From contig NZ_CP042910.1 of assembly GCF_008298035.1 (NCBI RefSeq), positions 6,572,001 through 6,636,000 on the forward strand: 64,000 nucleotides of DNA, given 5' to 3'. A program made the position numbers and the translations under genes. Source of the DNA: Gimesia maris. Lineage in GTDB: Bacteria; Planctomycetota; Planctomycetia; Planctomycetales; Planctomycetaceae. How positions within the stretch are numbered: position 1 is the first letter of the stretch; each line of letters opens with the position of its first letter. Below are positions 8,463 to 17,010 of this stretch, one piece after another. Below the pieces are notes generated by a model. It was given only the letters and a program-made list of their open reading frames with translations, was not told where the DNA came from and ran no database searches.

Positions 8463-9464
8463 GTGGCATTAAAAGTGGTCATGATGGGTACCGGCACTTT
8501 CGCCATCCCCGCCTTTCAGGCACTCATTGATTCTCAACACGAGGTCCTCGGACTGTATACGCAGCCTGATCGCACAGGGCGAGGGCATCACCGCCATAAA
8601 AACCCGATGAAAGAACTCGCGCTGGAACATGGCATACCCGTTTTTCAGCCTGCGAAAATTAATACACCTGAATCCCTGAAAGAACTCAGCCAGTTGAAAG
8701 CAGATGTCCTGCTTGTCGCCGCTTATGGACAGATCCTCTCACAAAAACTCCTCGATCTGCCCCGCCTGGGTGCGTTCAATCTGCACGCATCTCTGCTCCC
8801 GGCCTATCGCGGTGCTGCCCCCATTCTTTATGCGATTCGAAATGGCGAGACGATGACCGGCGTCTCCCTCTTTCGGATTGAACGTGCTCTCGATTCCGGT
8901 CCTGTCGCAGCGATGGTGGAAACTCCCATCGATCCGAAAGAAACGACCGGTATGTTACAGGATCGACTGGCTGAACTGGCTGCGCCCCTGGCGATGGATG
9001 TCCTCGACCAGATCGAACAGGGAACTCTGGTAGAAACCCCGCAGGATCATGCTGCCGCCACATTTGCCCCCACGCTCGACAAACAGGAAGGTGCCATCGA
9101 CTGGAATCAGACAGCCGAGCAGATTGCCTGCCACGTGCGCGCCATGCAACCCTGGCCGAGCCCCTTTTCATTTCTGCTGCAATCTGGTCATGAACCACTC
9201 AGATTACTGATTCTGGATGTCGAAAAACTCTCAAAAGAAGCTCTGGAATCGCTGGAAATCGAACCTCAATCGCGGGAATTCACGCCGGGGACAGTCGTTT
9301 TCAGCAGCACAAAACGTGTCGTTCTCTGCACGGGGGACGGTCTGCTGGAAATCAGACAAATCCAGCCCCAGGGAAAACGTGCCATGGAAATCAGTCAGTT
9401 TTTGTGTGGAAAACAGATCCGGCCCGGTGATGTCTTTGGAAACCCACCACCAGAGAGTGACTAA
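8463..9464 (+). CDS. fmt: Methionyl-tRNA formyltransferase
   Basis: The 333-residue protein transfers a formyl group from 10-formyl-tetrahydrofolate to initiator Met-tRNA. It starts with GTG at 8463, preceded by a GAGGAGA ribosome-binding site. The N-terminal formyltransferase fold shows GTGTFAIPAFQAL, the folate/catalytic segment NLHASLLPAYRGAAPI with Asn and His of the active site, and TGVSLFRIERALDSGPV with the catalytic Asp. The C-terminal OB-like domain spans roughly residues 210-320 and has a somewhat long, variable insertion (EALESLEIEPQSREF). It pairs with def upstream. Confidence 0.96.
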   Translation: MALKVVMMGTGTFAIPAFQALIDSQHEVLGLYTQPDRTGRGHHRHKNPMKELALEHGIPVFQPAKINTPESLKELSQLKADVLLVAAYGQILSQKLLDLPRLGAFNLHASLLPAYRGAAPILYAIRNGETMTGVSLFRIERALDSGPVAAMVETPIDPKETTGMLQDRLAELAAPLAMDVLDQIEQGTLVETPQDHAAATFAPTLDKQEGAIDWNQTAEQIACHVRAMQPWPSPFSFLLQSGHEPLRLLILDVEKLSKEALESLEIEPQSREFTPGTVVFSSTKRVVLCTGDGLLEIRQIQPQGKRAMEISQFLCGKQIRPGDVFGNPPPESD

Positions 9465-9583
9465 CGTACATACATTTTACCGAAAACAGACAGTTCACTC
9501 TTGCCGCGTTTTACGGATTCTGAGATGATTCCGCCCCTGAACTGAGGCGAAGCAGTTTTAAGAAACACAAGGAAGTGATTAAG

Positions 9584-9919
9584 ATGCGCCGAATCATCGC
9601 GGCACTGATCTTCATGCTCATAGGAGCAGGAGGCATGTATGCTGCCTTTGAATATCATATTGTCCAATCCAGGGAAGGCTGGCTCTTTATCCCCAAATCA
9701 CAAGTGGGTTTGCAGGATACCTACGCTGACATCCGCAAATGGCGGGCAGCCACCTGGAAAAGCCATCCCCAACTTGCGCAGTCGTTGATCCAGAATGGAA
9801 AAGGAAATCTCATCATCCAATCTGCATCGAATGGCAGTATCTTCGACGGACTGTTTCAGAGCTCAGATAAAAAACGTTCAGCTGCCCGACAGGCGACTCC
9901 TGATCATCGCTACAAATAA
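9584..9919 (+). CDS. Small single-pass membrane protein, unknown
   Basis: This 111-residue protein begins at the ATG at 9584, placed by an AAGGAAG ribosome-binding site 8 bases upstream. A GTG at 9575 is less likely. MRR is followed by one hydrophobic helix (IIAALIFMLIGAGGMYAAF), so an N-in membrane anchor is likely. The rest is soluble: GWLFIPKSQVGLQDTYADI, then RKWRAATWKSHPQLAQSLI. No known domain is recognised. It lies between fmt and a lipoprotein peptidase-like gene. Conservation among planctomycetes seems likely from its ordered composition but was not tested. Confidence 0.75.
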   Translation: MRRIIAALIFMLIGAGGMYAAFEYHIVQSREGWLFIPKSQVGLQDTYADIRKWRAATWKSHPQLAQSLIQNGKGNLIIQSASNGSIFDGLFQSSDKKRSAARQATPDHRYK

Positions 9920-10017
9920 TCTGCTTGACCTTCCAGTAACTTCTTTCATTGCCACATGAGATAACACAACCAATCGTGAAACCAGAAAACCCCGTCAGTC
10001 AGGACAAGACTTCAGAC

Positions 10018-10848
10018 ATGATGTCGCGTGTCGCATTCAAAGCAGCCGTTTTGAATGTCTGTGTGTTGGGCTGCCTGTTGCTTTCTTCCGGTTGTCGCTC
10101 GGTTGCCAAAAATCAGACCGTCCATCTACCTGCCCGGCATAGTGTCAGTGCGGAGCAGCTCATTGTGCTCAGTGATTTTAAACTGGGACAGGACCACGAG
10201 CTCTTTCAGGATCTGATTAAACTGCGCGAAGATGTTGCTGAGACGCTGAATATTCCTCTGAACAGCGAACAGGTCACCGTTTATCTGTTTTCGAACCAGG
10301 AAGAATACCGCAATTACCTCGATTTAACCTATCCGGGATTGCCACCACGACGCGCTTACTTTGTTGGTACACCGAAGGAACTCGCCGTCTACACATTCTG
10401 GGGAGATCGTATCCAGGAAGACCTGCGACATGAATTCACGCACGGTCTCTTACATGCCAGTCTGAAGACCGTCCCCCTCTGGCTCGATGAAGGTCTTGCC
10501 GAATATTTTGAAGTCGCCGGTAATACCCCCGGTCAGATCAATCGAGACCATGCATCACGACTCTCCGCAGCGCTGAATAATGGCTGGAAACCCGATATGA
10601 AACGGCTGGAACAGCTGGAAAAAGTATCACAGATGCAGCGGGTCGATTACCAGGAAGCCTGGGCCTGGGTTCATTTCATGCTGAACAGCACTCCGGAAAC
10701 CAGAGATACGCTGCTTGAATATCTGGCGGAGCTGAAAAGCAACGAGAAACCGGAAGTCCTAAGTGCCCGGCTCCCCCGTAATATTCCCGGCGTCGATGAA
10801 CGCTTTTTGAATTATGTGGCTTCCCTGAACACCTTTCCGACCAGGTAG
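10018..10848 (+). CDS. DUF1570-like lipoprotein metallopeptidase
   Basis: I start this 276-residue protein at one of two consecutive ATGs (10018/10021). This places a hydrophobic signal and the lipobox LLSSGC in the normal position. Upstream in-frame codons to 9949 would add an implausible polar extension. A gluzincin zinc motif HEFTH (HExxH) is followed about 18 residues later by LDEGLAEYFE, which supplies the third zinc-ligand glutamate in the peptidase-MA/DUF1570 pattern. A second conserved region, YQEAWAWVHFML, follows. It is probably an envelope-anchored peptidase of unknown substrate. Nothing in the flanking genes points to a target. Confidence 0.85.
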   Translation: MMSRVAFKAAVLNVCVLGCLLLSSGCRSVAKNQTVHLPARHSVSAEQLIVLSDFKLGQDHELFQDLIKLREDVAETLNIPLNSEQVTVYLFSNQEEYRNYLDLTYPGLPPRRAYFVGTPKELAVYTFWGDRIQEDLRHEFTHGLLHASLKTVPLWLDEGLAEYFEVAGNTPGQINRDHASRLSAALNNGWKPDMKRLEQLEKVSQMQRVDYQEAWAWVHFMLNSTPETRDTLLEYLAELKSNEKPEVLSARLPRNIPGVDERFLNYVASLNTFPTR

Positions 10849-11002
10849 CCTCTGGTCTGATCCCGATTTCCTCTGGAGCACTGACAGTTTCAGCAGGCTC
10901 TGGGTTGGGTGTCATCTCCCCATCCGCTAAGATACAGCATCCAATTGCGTGCTTCAATCCTGCCCGGCAGGATCTTTTCCCACTGTTTACCGGATCAATG
11001 TA

Positions 11003-11866
11003 ATGCTGGCCCGACTGCGCCTTCTGCTGGAACTGATTCGTTTCAGCCATACGATTTTTGCTCTCCCGTTTGCCCTCTTATCAGCGGTTCTGGCCTGGCG
11101 CGGACAGCAGGTTCGCTGGCAGGAACTGGTGGGAATTCTGCTCTGTATGTTGTTCGCCCGTTCCGCAGCCATGGCATTCAACAGGCTCGTTGACCGTGAG
11201 ATCGATGCGCAAAATCCACGTACTCAAGGCCGTCATCTTCCCGCCGGTCTGATCAGTGTCCGTACCGTCACAATGTTTACGATCCTGACTTCGCTGGCAT
11301 TTATCGCCTCGACACTCCTGTTTCTGCCCAATCGCTGGCCACTCTATCTTTCGATTCCCGTCCTGTTGTTTCTGCTGGGATATTCCTATGCGAAACGCTT
11401 CACGATCTTCTGCCATTACTGGCTCTCTACCGCTCTGATGCTCTCCCCAATCGCTGCCTGGATCGCCATTCGCGGCAGTCTGTCCCTGGAACCGCTGCTG
11501 CTGGGAGCGGTTGTCTTTTTCTGGGTCGGTGGATTTGACATCATCTACGCATGTCAGGATGTTCATTTCGATCAGGAAACCAGACTGTCCAGTATCCCCT
11601 CCCGCTGGGGGATCAGAAAAGCGCTGCGATTCGCTATGTTCAGTCATTTCATGACGATCGTCTGTCTGTTCAGCCTCTGGTATGTTGCTGCCTTGGGAAT
11701 CCCCTTTTTAATCGCGGTATTGGCCGTAGCCGGACTTCTGGTTTATGAGCATCTACTGGTGAATCCGGATGATCTGGGACGTGTTAATCTCGCCTTTTTT
11801 CATGTGAACGCCGTGATCAGTATTGGATTGTTCTTTGTGGGATTGATTGACGTCTGGCTCGCATAA
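11003..11866 (+). CDS. mqnP: UbiA-family prenyltransferase (MqnP-like)
   Basis: This 287-residue integral membrane protein starts at the ATG at 11003 (MLARLRLLLELIRFSHTIFA), which is more natural than a GTG at 10949. It carries both Mg/diphosphate-binding motifs of the UbiA superfamily: NRLVDREID (NxxxDxxxD) and DIIYACQDVHFDQE (DxxxD-like). About eight to nine hydrophobic helices are visible. UbiA-like enzymes attach a polyprenyl chain to an aromatic acid. The adjacent mqnE gene, 108 bases downstream, makes the futalosine menaquinone pathway the best assignment, with attachment of the prenyl tail to the dihydroxynaphthoate-type intermediate. The symbol is by context, not by a decisive motif. 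Confidence 0.85.
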   Translation: MLARLRLLLELIRFSHTIFALPFALLSAVLAWRGQQVRWQELVGILLCMLFARSAAMAFNRLVDREIDAQNPRTQGRHLPAGLISVRTVTMFTILTSLAFIASTLLFLPNRWPLYLSIPVLLFLLGYSYAKRFTIFCHYWLSTALMLSPIAAWIAIRGSLSLEPLLLGAVVFFWVGGFDIIYACQDVHFDQETRLSSIPSRWGIRKALRFAMFSHFMTIVCLFSLWYVAALGIPFLIAVLAVAGLLVYEHLLVNPDDLGRVNLAFFHVNAVISIGLFFVGLIDVWLA

Positions 11867-11974
11867 GAGGCTCTGAAACGCAATAATAGAAGCAATCTTT
11901 CATTGAGTGGTCTTCCTGACCACCAGAGACTTAATCTGATATCCCAACAACGAAAAGAATCAACAGTCAGTCTG

Positions 11975-13120
11975 ATGAATCTGAATCAAAACGAACAGGA
12001 ACAGTTGGAGCTCATTACCCGCAAAGTCGACGCGGGAGAACGCATCACCTTTGATGAAGGCGTTTTCCTCGATGAGAAAGTCGACATTCTGACGCTGGGT
12101 GATCTGGCCAATCGGATACGCGAACGCAAAAACAGCAATTTTGCGTTTTATAATACCAACATTCATTTGAATCCCACGAATGTTTGTGTTTATCGCTGCA
12201 AGTTCTGTGCATTCCGGGCGGATCTCAAATCTCCCCGCGGTTACACCTTCACCGATGACATGATCCGCGAACGGGTTCAGGAAGCACGCAGCACCGGTGC
12301 TACTGAAATTCACGTGGTTGGCGGTCTGCATCATCAGAAGAAATTTGAGTGGTATCTTGATGTAGTTCGCATCATCCACGAGGAATACCCTGAACTGCAC
12401 ATCAAAGCCTGGACTCCCGTGGAAATCAACTGGTTCAGCTTCATGACCAAAAAGCCGGTCCGCTGGGTTCTTGAACAGATGATGGAAGCCGGTCTCTCCA
12501 GTATGCCGGGTGGCGGCGCGGAAATCTTTCATCCCGAAGTCCGCGAACAGATCTGCGAACACAAGGCGGACGCCGAAAGCTGGTTCGAAATTCATCGCGA
12601 AGCACATAACCTGGGTCTCCGCAGTAATGCGACCATTCTGTATGGACACTACGAGCAGGCAAAACACCGCGTCGATCATCTCTGCCGCCTTCGGGAACTG
12701 CAGGATGAAACAGGTGGATTCCAGACATTCATCCCACTGGCATTTCATCCCGAAAATACGGGGATGTCAGAAATCAAAAAACCATCCGGCCTGATGGACC
12801 TGAAAGTGATCGCCTTGTCCCGGATCATGCTCGACAACTTTGATCACATCAAAGCTTACTGGATCATGCTGGGAGAAAAGACGGCGCAAACCGCTTTGAG
12901 CTTCGGTGCAGACGATCTGGATGGTACCGTCGTCCATGAACTGATTTACCATGACGCCGGCGCCAAAACACCCGAAGGTCTGACTGTCGAGCAGTTACAC
13001 CGACTCATTGAAGAAGCAGGACGCATCCCTGTAGAACGCGATACACTCTACAGACACATCGTCCGTGATGGTGCCAACTGGAGTGTCGGCGAACCGATCA
13101 TGGCTTCCGCCGCATCCTGA
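11975..13120 (+). CDS. mqnE: Aminodeoxyfutalosine synthase (radical SAM)
   Basis: The 381-residue protein is a radical SAM enzyme. CVYRCKFC gives the CxxxCxxC 4Fe-4S motif, with NPTNVCVYRCKFCAFRAD typical of the MqnE/MqnC/CofH group. HVVGGLHHQKKFEWYLD, SMPGGGAEIFHPEVR and FIPLAFHPENT match MqnE. The family makes aminodeoxyfutalosine from SAM and 3-enolpyruvyl-benzoate, an early step in the futalosine route to menaquinone. I use the ATG at 11975 because the family length is about 380 residues. An upstream TTG at 11903 stays possible and neither has a strong ribosome-binding site. It is probably co-transcribed with the UbiA-type gene upstream. Confidence 0.92.
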   Translation: MNLNQNEQEQLELITRKVDAGERITFDEGVFLDEKVDILTLGDLANRIRERKNSNFAFYNTNIHLNPTNVCVYRCKFCAFRADLKSPRGYTFTDDMIRERVQEARSTGATEIHVVGGLHHQKKFEWYLDVVRIIHEEYPELHIKAWTPVEINWFSFMTKKPVRWVLEQMMEAGLSSMPGGGAEIFHPEVREQICEHKADAESWFEIHREAHNLGLRSNATILYGHYEQAKHRVDHLCRLRELQDETGGFQTFIPLAFHPENTGMSEIKKPSGLMDLKVIALSRIMLDNFDHIKAYWIMLGEKTAQTALSFGADDLDGTVVHELIYHDAGAKTPEGLTVEQLHRLIEEAGRIPVERDTLYRHIVRDGANWSVGEPIMASAAS

Positions 13121-13141
13121 TTCACTTCGATACGGGAGAAA

Positions 13142-13564
13142 ATGCAACACATGAGTGATTCTGCCCTTACTGATAATCTGAAGGTCCAGTCATTTGATCA
13201 TATCACACTGGTTGTCAAGGATCTGGAAGCTTCCCGCCAGTTCTATGTCGATTTTCTAGGCATGGATCATGTTCCCCGGCCCGCGTTTACTTTCGACGGA
13301 CACTGGTTTCAGATTGGAAATCAGCAGATCCACCTGATCCTTGAACACGATCAGTCGGGTCGGGCAGGTAATGCCAACCCCGAGCAGAATACGCGGACAC
13401 ACCATTTTGCTTTTCAGGTGGACGATGCTAAACAGGCATACGAGAAAGCCGTAGAACAGGGGATTCCCATCGTCTCCCCTCCCAAGTCCAGACCGGATGG
13501 GGCTACACAGACGTTCGTCAATGACCCCGATGGCCATATTATCGAACTCTGTTCGCTCTCCTGA
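13142..13564 (+). CDS. VOC-family (glyoxalase-like) protein
   Basis: This 140-residue protein is one vicinal-oxygen-chelate unit pair. FDHITLVVKDLEASRQFY gives the first metal His, HHFAFQVDDAKQAY the second, and DGHIIELC near the C-terminus the Glu ligand. The family includes glyoxalase I, extradiol dioxygenases and fosfomycin-resistance enzymes. The substrate cannot be told from sequence. Two nearby ATGs exist (13142 and 13151). A GGGAG lies 3 bases before the first and 12 before the second, so the start is not settled. It follows mqnE by 21 bases and may share its transcript. Confidence 0.88.
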   Translation: MQHMSDSALTDNLKVQSFDHITLVVKDLEASRQFYVDFLGMDHVPRPAFTFDGHWFQIGNQQIHLILEHDQSGRAGNANPEQNTRTHHFAFQVDDAKQAYEKAVEQGIPIVSPPKSRPDGATQTFVNDPDGHIIELCSLS

Positions 13565-13898
13565 GCTGCTGAATATCGGCTTTGTAGCGGTTTTATCGGT
13601 CCCGTTCCAGTCGCGGGTAAGATTCGAGTTCACTATAGAAACTCTGACACAAGAATCGACTGGAAATTACACCAGACCTTAAGCTATACTTAGACTGTGG
13701 CCAGTTTTGCGGTAGCGTCTCCAGGTCCATTTGGGCTGCGTAGATTAAATTGACAGACGCTACGGTTAAATGTGAGGCGCTCTAGAAAAACAAAAACAGA
13801 GCTCACTCGGGGTCTGATTTATTTTCTGAAAGTACAGCTCAGACAGACATCCATAAATCATACAGCTTCAGCATGAGTAGAGAGGAACGGGAATCGCC
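13565..13898. other. Intergenic region, 334 bases
   Basis: It holds the inverted repeat at 13712-13763 and no believable reading frame. A purine-rich GAGAGGAACGGGAA lies just before the ATG at 13899 and provides a ribosome-binding site. Confidence 0.55.
13712..13763. repeat. 9-bp inverted repeat with 34-base spacer
   Basis: GTAGCGTCT (13712-13720) and AGACGCTAC (13755-13763) are perfect reverse complements. The element sits in the gap before the small membrane protein at 13899 and could fold as a leader structure. A TTGACA overlaps the right arm at 13750 without a good -10 box downstream. Confidence 0.45.
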
Positions 13899-14087
13899 AT
13901 GGCGGATGCACCCAAAAAAATGATCATGGGCTCAATGGCCGTATCCGGAATCGTGGCATTACTCGCCCTGGTAGACATTGCAATGGGAATCCCCTTCCGG
14001 GGCAGCACCATGATGGACATCATGTTCCTGATTTCCGCAGGACTGGTACTGTTCCTCTGCTGGGATGCCTGGAAAGATCTGCGTTAA
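13899..14087 (+). CDS. Small two-helix membrane protein
   Basis: This 62-residue protein has a short charged start (MADAPKK), a first hydrophobic helix (SMAVSGIVALLALVDIAMG), a short loop and a second (MDIMFLISAGLVLFLCW), then a charged end. A GAGAGGAACGGG ribosome-binding site lies about 10 bases upstream. The pattern is clearly protein-like, but the function is unknown. Its stop codon overlaps that of the convergent coiled-coil gene by four bases (shared TTAA). Confidence 0.75.
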   Translation: MADAPKKMIMGSMAVSGIVALLALVDIAMGIPFRGSTMMDIMFLISAGLVLFLCWDAWKDLR

Positions 14088-16105
14088 TCCCGCGGGTCCA
14101 GAATCTCTTCAATGCTCCTGGAATCTGTTTCTTTTGATGCAATCTCAGCAGGCTTTACCGTTGCGTCCCGCCCCTGTGGCTGTTGGTTCTTTTTTGCTGC
14201 CAGCTGAATTGCTGCTCCCTGGCCTACAGACAATTCGGTCAGTTGCTCCAGTAAATTGCGGATAATTTCTTCAGCAGATACTTTCTCCTGCAACCAGATT
14301 TCCCGCTTCTGCCCCCAGGCCGCATCGCGAACTGCCAGCTGCTCCGCTTCAAATCGCAATTGTTCGCTGCGCTGACGCAGTTGCTCGTCGCGTTCTGCCA
14401 CCCATTCAGAAAGATCCTGGCGCTCCTGTCGGAATTCATCACGATGACGATGAAAGAGTTCCTGGGAATGATCCAGTTCCTGACGTTCGACAGACAGCGA
14501 CTCACGCAACTGTCGATAGTGGGCAGCGAGTGCCTCCCTGGCCTTTTCCAGCCGTTCGCGGGCTGCCTCATCACCTTCTACCTGTGTCAACTGCGCCCAG
14601 CCTTCTTCCAGGGCCAGTCTCATTTCCAGGGTACCACGATGCGTCTCTTCGACTTCTGCCCGCAACGTATCCAGCCGTTCGCGGCGGCGTTCCAGATTTT
14701 CTGCATGCAAAGCCAGCATGTCATGCTGCCGTCGCAGTTCTGCTTTCTGGGCATCCCGCTCTTTCTGCCAGACTTCGTACTCGCCTGACATTCTCTGCTT
14801 CTGGTTCTGTTCGTAGCGTTCAACAGAGCGACGCAGTTCCGCATGCAGTGCGCGTTCCTTGGTCAACGATTGTTCGCGCTGCTGCAACAGATCACGGAAC
14901 CGATCCAGCTGCTTCATCCGCAGAATGTGAATCCGCTCGTTCTGCTCATGCTGCTGTTGTTGAATCTGTTGCTGGCGCTGGAATTCATGCTGTTCTTTTT
15001 CAATCTGCTTTCGCAGACGCAGCAGGTGGTTTTCCTGAAATTTGATCCGGTTCTCGATCAAGGTCCGCTTCTGATCAAATTCTTCTTCACGCGCACCGTA
15101 TTCGCGCTGCAGGTCTTCCCGCTGGATTTTGAGCTGATGCTCAATCTCTTCGGAACTGATCACAAAGTCCCGCTTGCGGGATTCCAAAGCCTCCAGTTCC
15201 GCCTGGCGTTTCGAATCCCAGTCTGACTGTCTGGTTTTCAGCTCCAGTTCGAATTTTTCTTTCCGTGAAGTCAGTTCTGTTTCGACTTTCCGTACCGCCT
15301 CTTCATGAACTTCACGCTCCCGTTTCAAATGGTTCAGTTCTGTCTGTTTGACTCCCTGCCACTCAGCGCGGTCGTGTTCCAGTTCATTGCGCTGCTCAGA
15401 CAGCGATTCGAGGACCTGCTCACGAATCCGTTTCTGTTCGTTGATCAGATCCAGTCGCTGTCGCTCCAGCGATTCCCGCTGTTCCGCAAATTCCCGCAGG
15501 ATCTGGTCTCGCATTTCTGCGCGTTCCTGCTCCAGAGAATCCTGGGCTGCGAATACTTTTTCCTGTTCCCGCTGCACGGTCTTCGCCAGCTTTTCACACT
15601 CCACAGCTTTGCGAATCAGTTCCGTTTCTTTTTCGCGAACGCTGGCTTCCCGTTCGTCATACTGCTCCTCAATCTGTCCCACCCACATGCGAATTTTGCG
15701 ACGCTCATTGTCGATTTCATTCAATTGACTGGTGACAGTCTGTTCGCGGCGACTGATCTCGGAAAACTGGGACTTCAGATAATTTGCGATTTCCCCTGCC
15801 TGGGACAGCAACTCGGCACCGGTTAGTGAAGCGCCCGCTTCTGCAGCTCCCTGAGTCTGGATCTCTGCCGCCTGCGCTGCATGCGAAAGGCTTTCTTCCA
15901 ACTCCTTCTGTTTCTGATCACTGAAGAAAGAGCTCTCTGGCAGGCTTCCCGGTTCAGTGAATGAATGGGGCGCATCCGCGCGGCGTTCTACTCCCGGAGG
16001 ACTGCTCAACGGAAGTGAGTCGGCTGTGTCACTGGCAGGACGTTTTATACCTGAAAACGATGAGGGTGCCTGAGATTTCTGGTCGGGCCGGGTTTCTTCG
16101 CTCAT
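14084..16105 (-). CDS. Long coiled-coil protein, unknown
   Basis: The 673-residue protein starts at an ATG at 16105 with AAGGAAT upstream. Residues 1-75 are Ser/Pro-rich and probably disordered. From about residue 80 to 640 it is an almost unbroken Glu/Arg/Gln/Leu-rich heptad-like helix (for example EQERAEMRDQILREFAEQRE), with no Cys and very few Pro. No signal peptide or membrane helix is visible, so it is likely a cytosolic filament-like or scaffold protein. The C-terminus is short and acidic (SIEEILDPRD). Similar long coiled coils act in cell-shape or division scaffolds, but nothing here fixes the role. It lies downstream of trxA, separated by a terminator. Confidence 0.85.
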   Translation of the reverse strand: MSEETRPDQKSQAPSSFSGIKRPASDTADSLPLSSPPGVERRADAPHSFTEPGSLPESSFFSDQKQKELEESLSHAAQAAEIQTQGAAEAGASLTGAELLSQAGEIANYLKSQFSEISRREQTVTSQLNEIDNERRKIRMWVGQIEEQYDEREASVREKETELIRKAVECEKLAKTVQREQEKVFAAQDSLEQERAEMRDQILREFAEQRESLERQRLDLINEQKRIREQVLESLSEQRNELEHDRAEWQGVKQTELNHLKREREVHEEAVRKVETELTSRKEKFELELKTRQSDWDSKRQAELEALESRKRDFVISSEEIEHQLKIQREDLQREYGAREEEFDQKRTLIENRIKFQENHLLRLRKQIEKEQHEFQRQQQIQQQQHEQNERIHILRMKQLDRFRDLLQQREQSLTKERALHAELRRSVERYEQNQKQRMSGEYEVWQKERDAQKAELRRQHDMLALHAENLERRRERLDTLRAEVEETHRGTLEMRLALEEGWAQLTQVEGDEAARERLEKAREALAAHYRQLRESLSVERQELDHSQELFHRHRDEFRQERQDLSEWVAERDEQLRQRSEQLRFEAEQLAVRDAAWGQKREIWLQEKVSAEEIIRNLLEQLTELSVGQGAAIQLAAKKNQQPQGRDATVKPAEIASKETDSRSIEEILDPRD

Positions 16106-16223
16106 GCCGGGATTCCTTTCCCTGAAAAGCGTCTCGCGACGTTACTCAAATCGAGATTGAAGCTGTGGAATCCAATTCCTGAATGCAACATCCAATCCGG
16201 AATAACGCGAATATACTTATGAC

Positions 16224-16262
16224 AAAAAGGGCAGAGAAGGAGTATCAACAACTCCTCTGCCC
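16224..16262 (-). terminator. Rho-independent terminator of trxA
   Basis: GGGCAGAG..GGAGT (16229-16243) pairs with ACTCCTCTGCCC (16251-16262), with a short bulge. On the minus strand the stem is followed by a run of five Ts (16224-16228). It lies about 40 bases after the trxA stop. Confidence 0.8.
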
Positions 16263-16300
16263 ACTCTGAATCTATATCACACAGCTTATAAGACTCGTGC

Positions 16301-16627
16301 TTATAGCTGGCTGTCCAGCGAAGCAGCAAAACGTTCTTTTGGTGTCACACCTACAAACTTTTCGACCACTTCACCATTCTTGTAAAGCATTACTGTCGGG
16401 ATTGCATTGATACTACTGGCCGATGCAATACCAGGATTCTCGTCTGTATTCAATTTTCCGACGCGAACGCGGCCTGAATAATCACTGGCGATTTCCTCAA
16501 TGGTGGGCATCATCATTTTGCAGGGACCACACCAGGGAGCCCAGAAATCGACCAGGACAGGTTCAGATGCTTCCAATACTTCAGACTGGAAGTTCGCATC
16601 AGTAAATTCCAAAACATTTTCAGCCAT
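16301..16627 (-). CDS. trxA: Thioredoxin
   Basis: This 108-residue protein has the standard thioredoxin length and the active site FWAPWCGPCK, with the redox Cys pair in CGPC. The cis-Pro segment (INAIPTVMLYKNGE) and the C-terminal helix are present. I start at the ATG at 16627 (MAENVLEFTDANF), which has a GGAG ribosome-binding site 10 bases upstream and gives the usual N-terminus. Seven extra in-frame codons upstream are rejected. It is a cytosolic disulfide reductase. A consensus promoter 166 bases upstream and a terminator just downstream indicate a single-gene transcript. Confidence 0.96.
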   Translation of the reverse strand: MAENVLEFTDANFQSEVLEASEPVLVDFWAPWCGPCKMMMPTIEEIASDYSGRVRVGKLNTDENPGIASASSINAIPTVMLYKNGEVVEKFVGVTPKERFAASLDSQL

Positions 16628-17010
16628 TACTGGTTGTCTCCGTAACAATTGGATTCAGTATATACCTTGAAAAAAAGCAGAGAAAATCTTCTCGACTACC
16701 CTGCAATGACATAACTTTCTGAATGGGGGATCGCTCTACTCAATAATAATTCAAGCAATCGGCAGCATTTAGTCTGTCTGCGATTGAAGGGAATTATAGA
16801 GATCCTCTGTTTTGTGTCAATGCTCTCTCCCGGCTTTGAGACGCCAAAACCTCTTGTCAAATAAGGAATTACGCTCAGCATCTCAGCTCGCTGCTATTTA
16901 TTTTTAACCTCGACAAATCGATGGACTCTCGACAAAATAGGTTCAGCAGGCAATTGCCATAATACTGTTATATTAAAGAACTTAAAGAAGTGAAACCCTG
17001 GGAGCAGGAT
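16628..17010. other. Intergenic region between trxA and a divergent gene
   Basis: These 383 bases hold the trxA promoter at 16793-16820 and its long leader. On the + strand, TATATT at 16969-16974 could be a -10 box for the gene at 17011, with no good -35 box. No reading frame here looks real. Confidence 0.55.
16793..16820 (-). promoter_or_regulatory. Consensus sigma-70-type promoter for trxA
   Basis: Read on the minus strand it is TTGACA, a 16-base spacer, then TATAAT, a perfect match in both boxes. Transcription would begin near 16786 and leave a leader of about 160 bases before trxA. Confidence 0.75.

Noticed and set aside
11960-12748. 262-codon antisense frame opposite mqnE
   Set aside because: The sense strand has the complete radical SAM motifs. 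The antisense product has no recognisable feature.
16102-16329. 75-codon minus-strand frame between trxA and the coiled-coil gene
   Set aside because: It begins inside trxA and runs through the trxA terminator hairpin.
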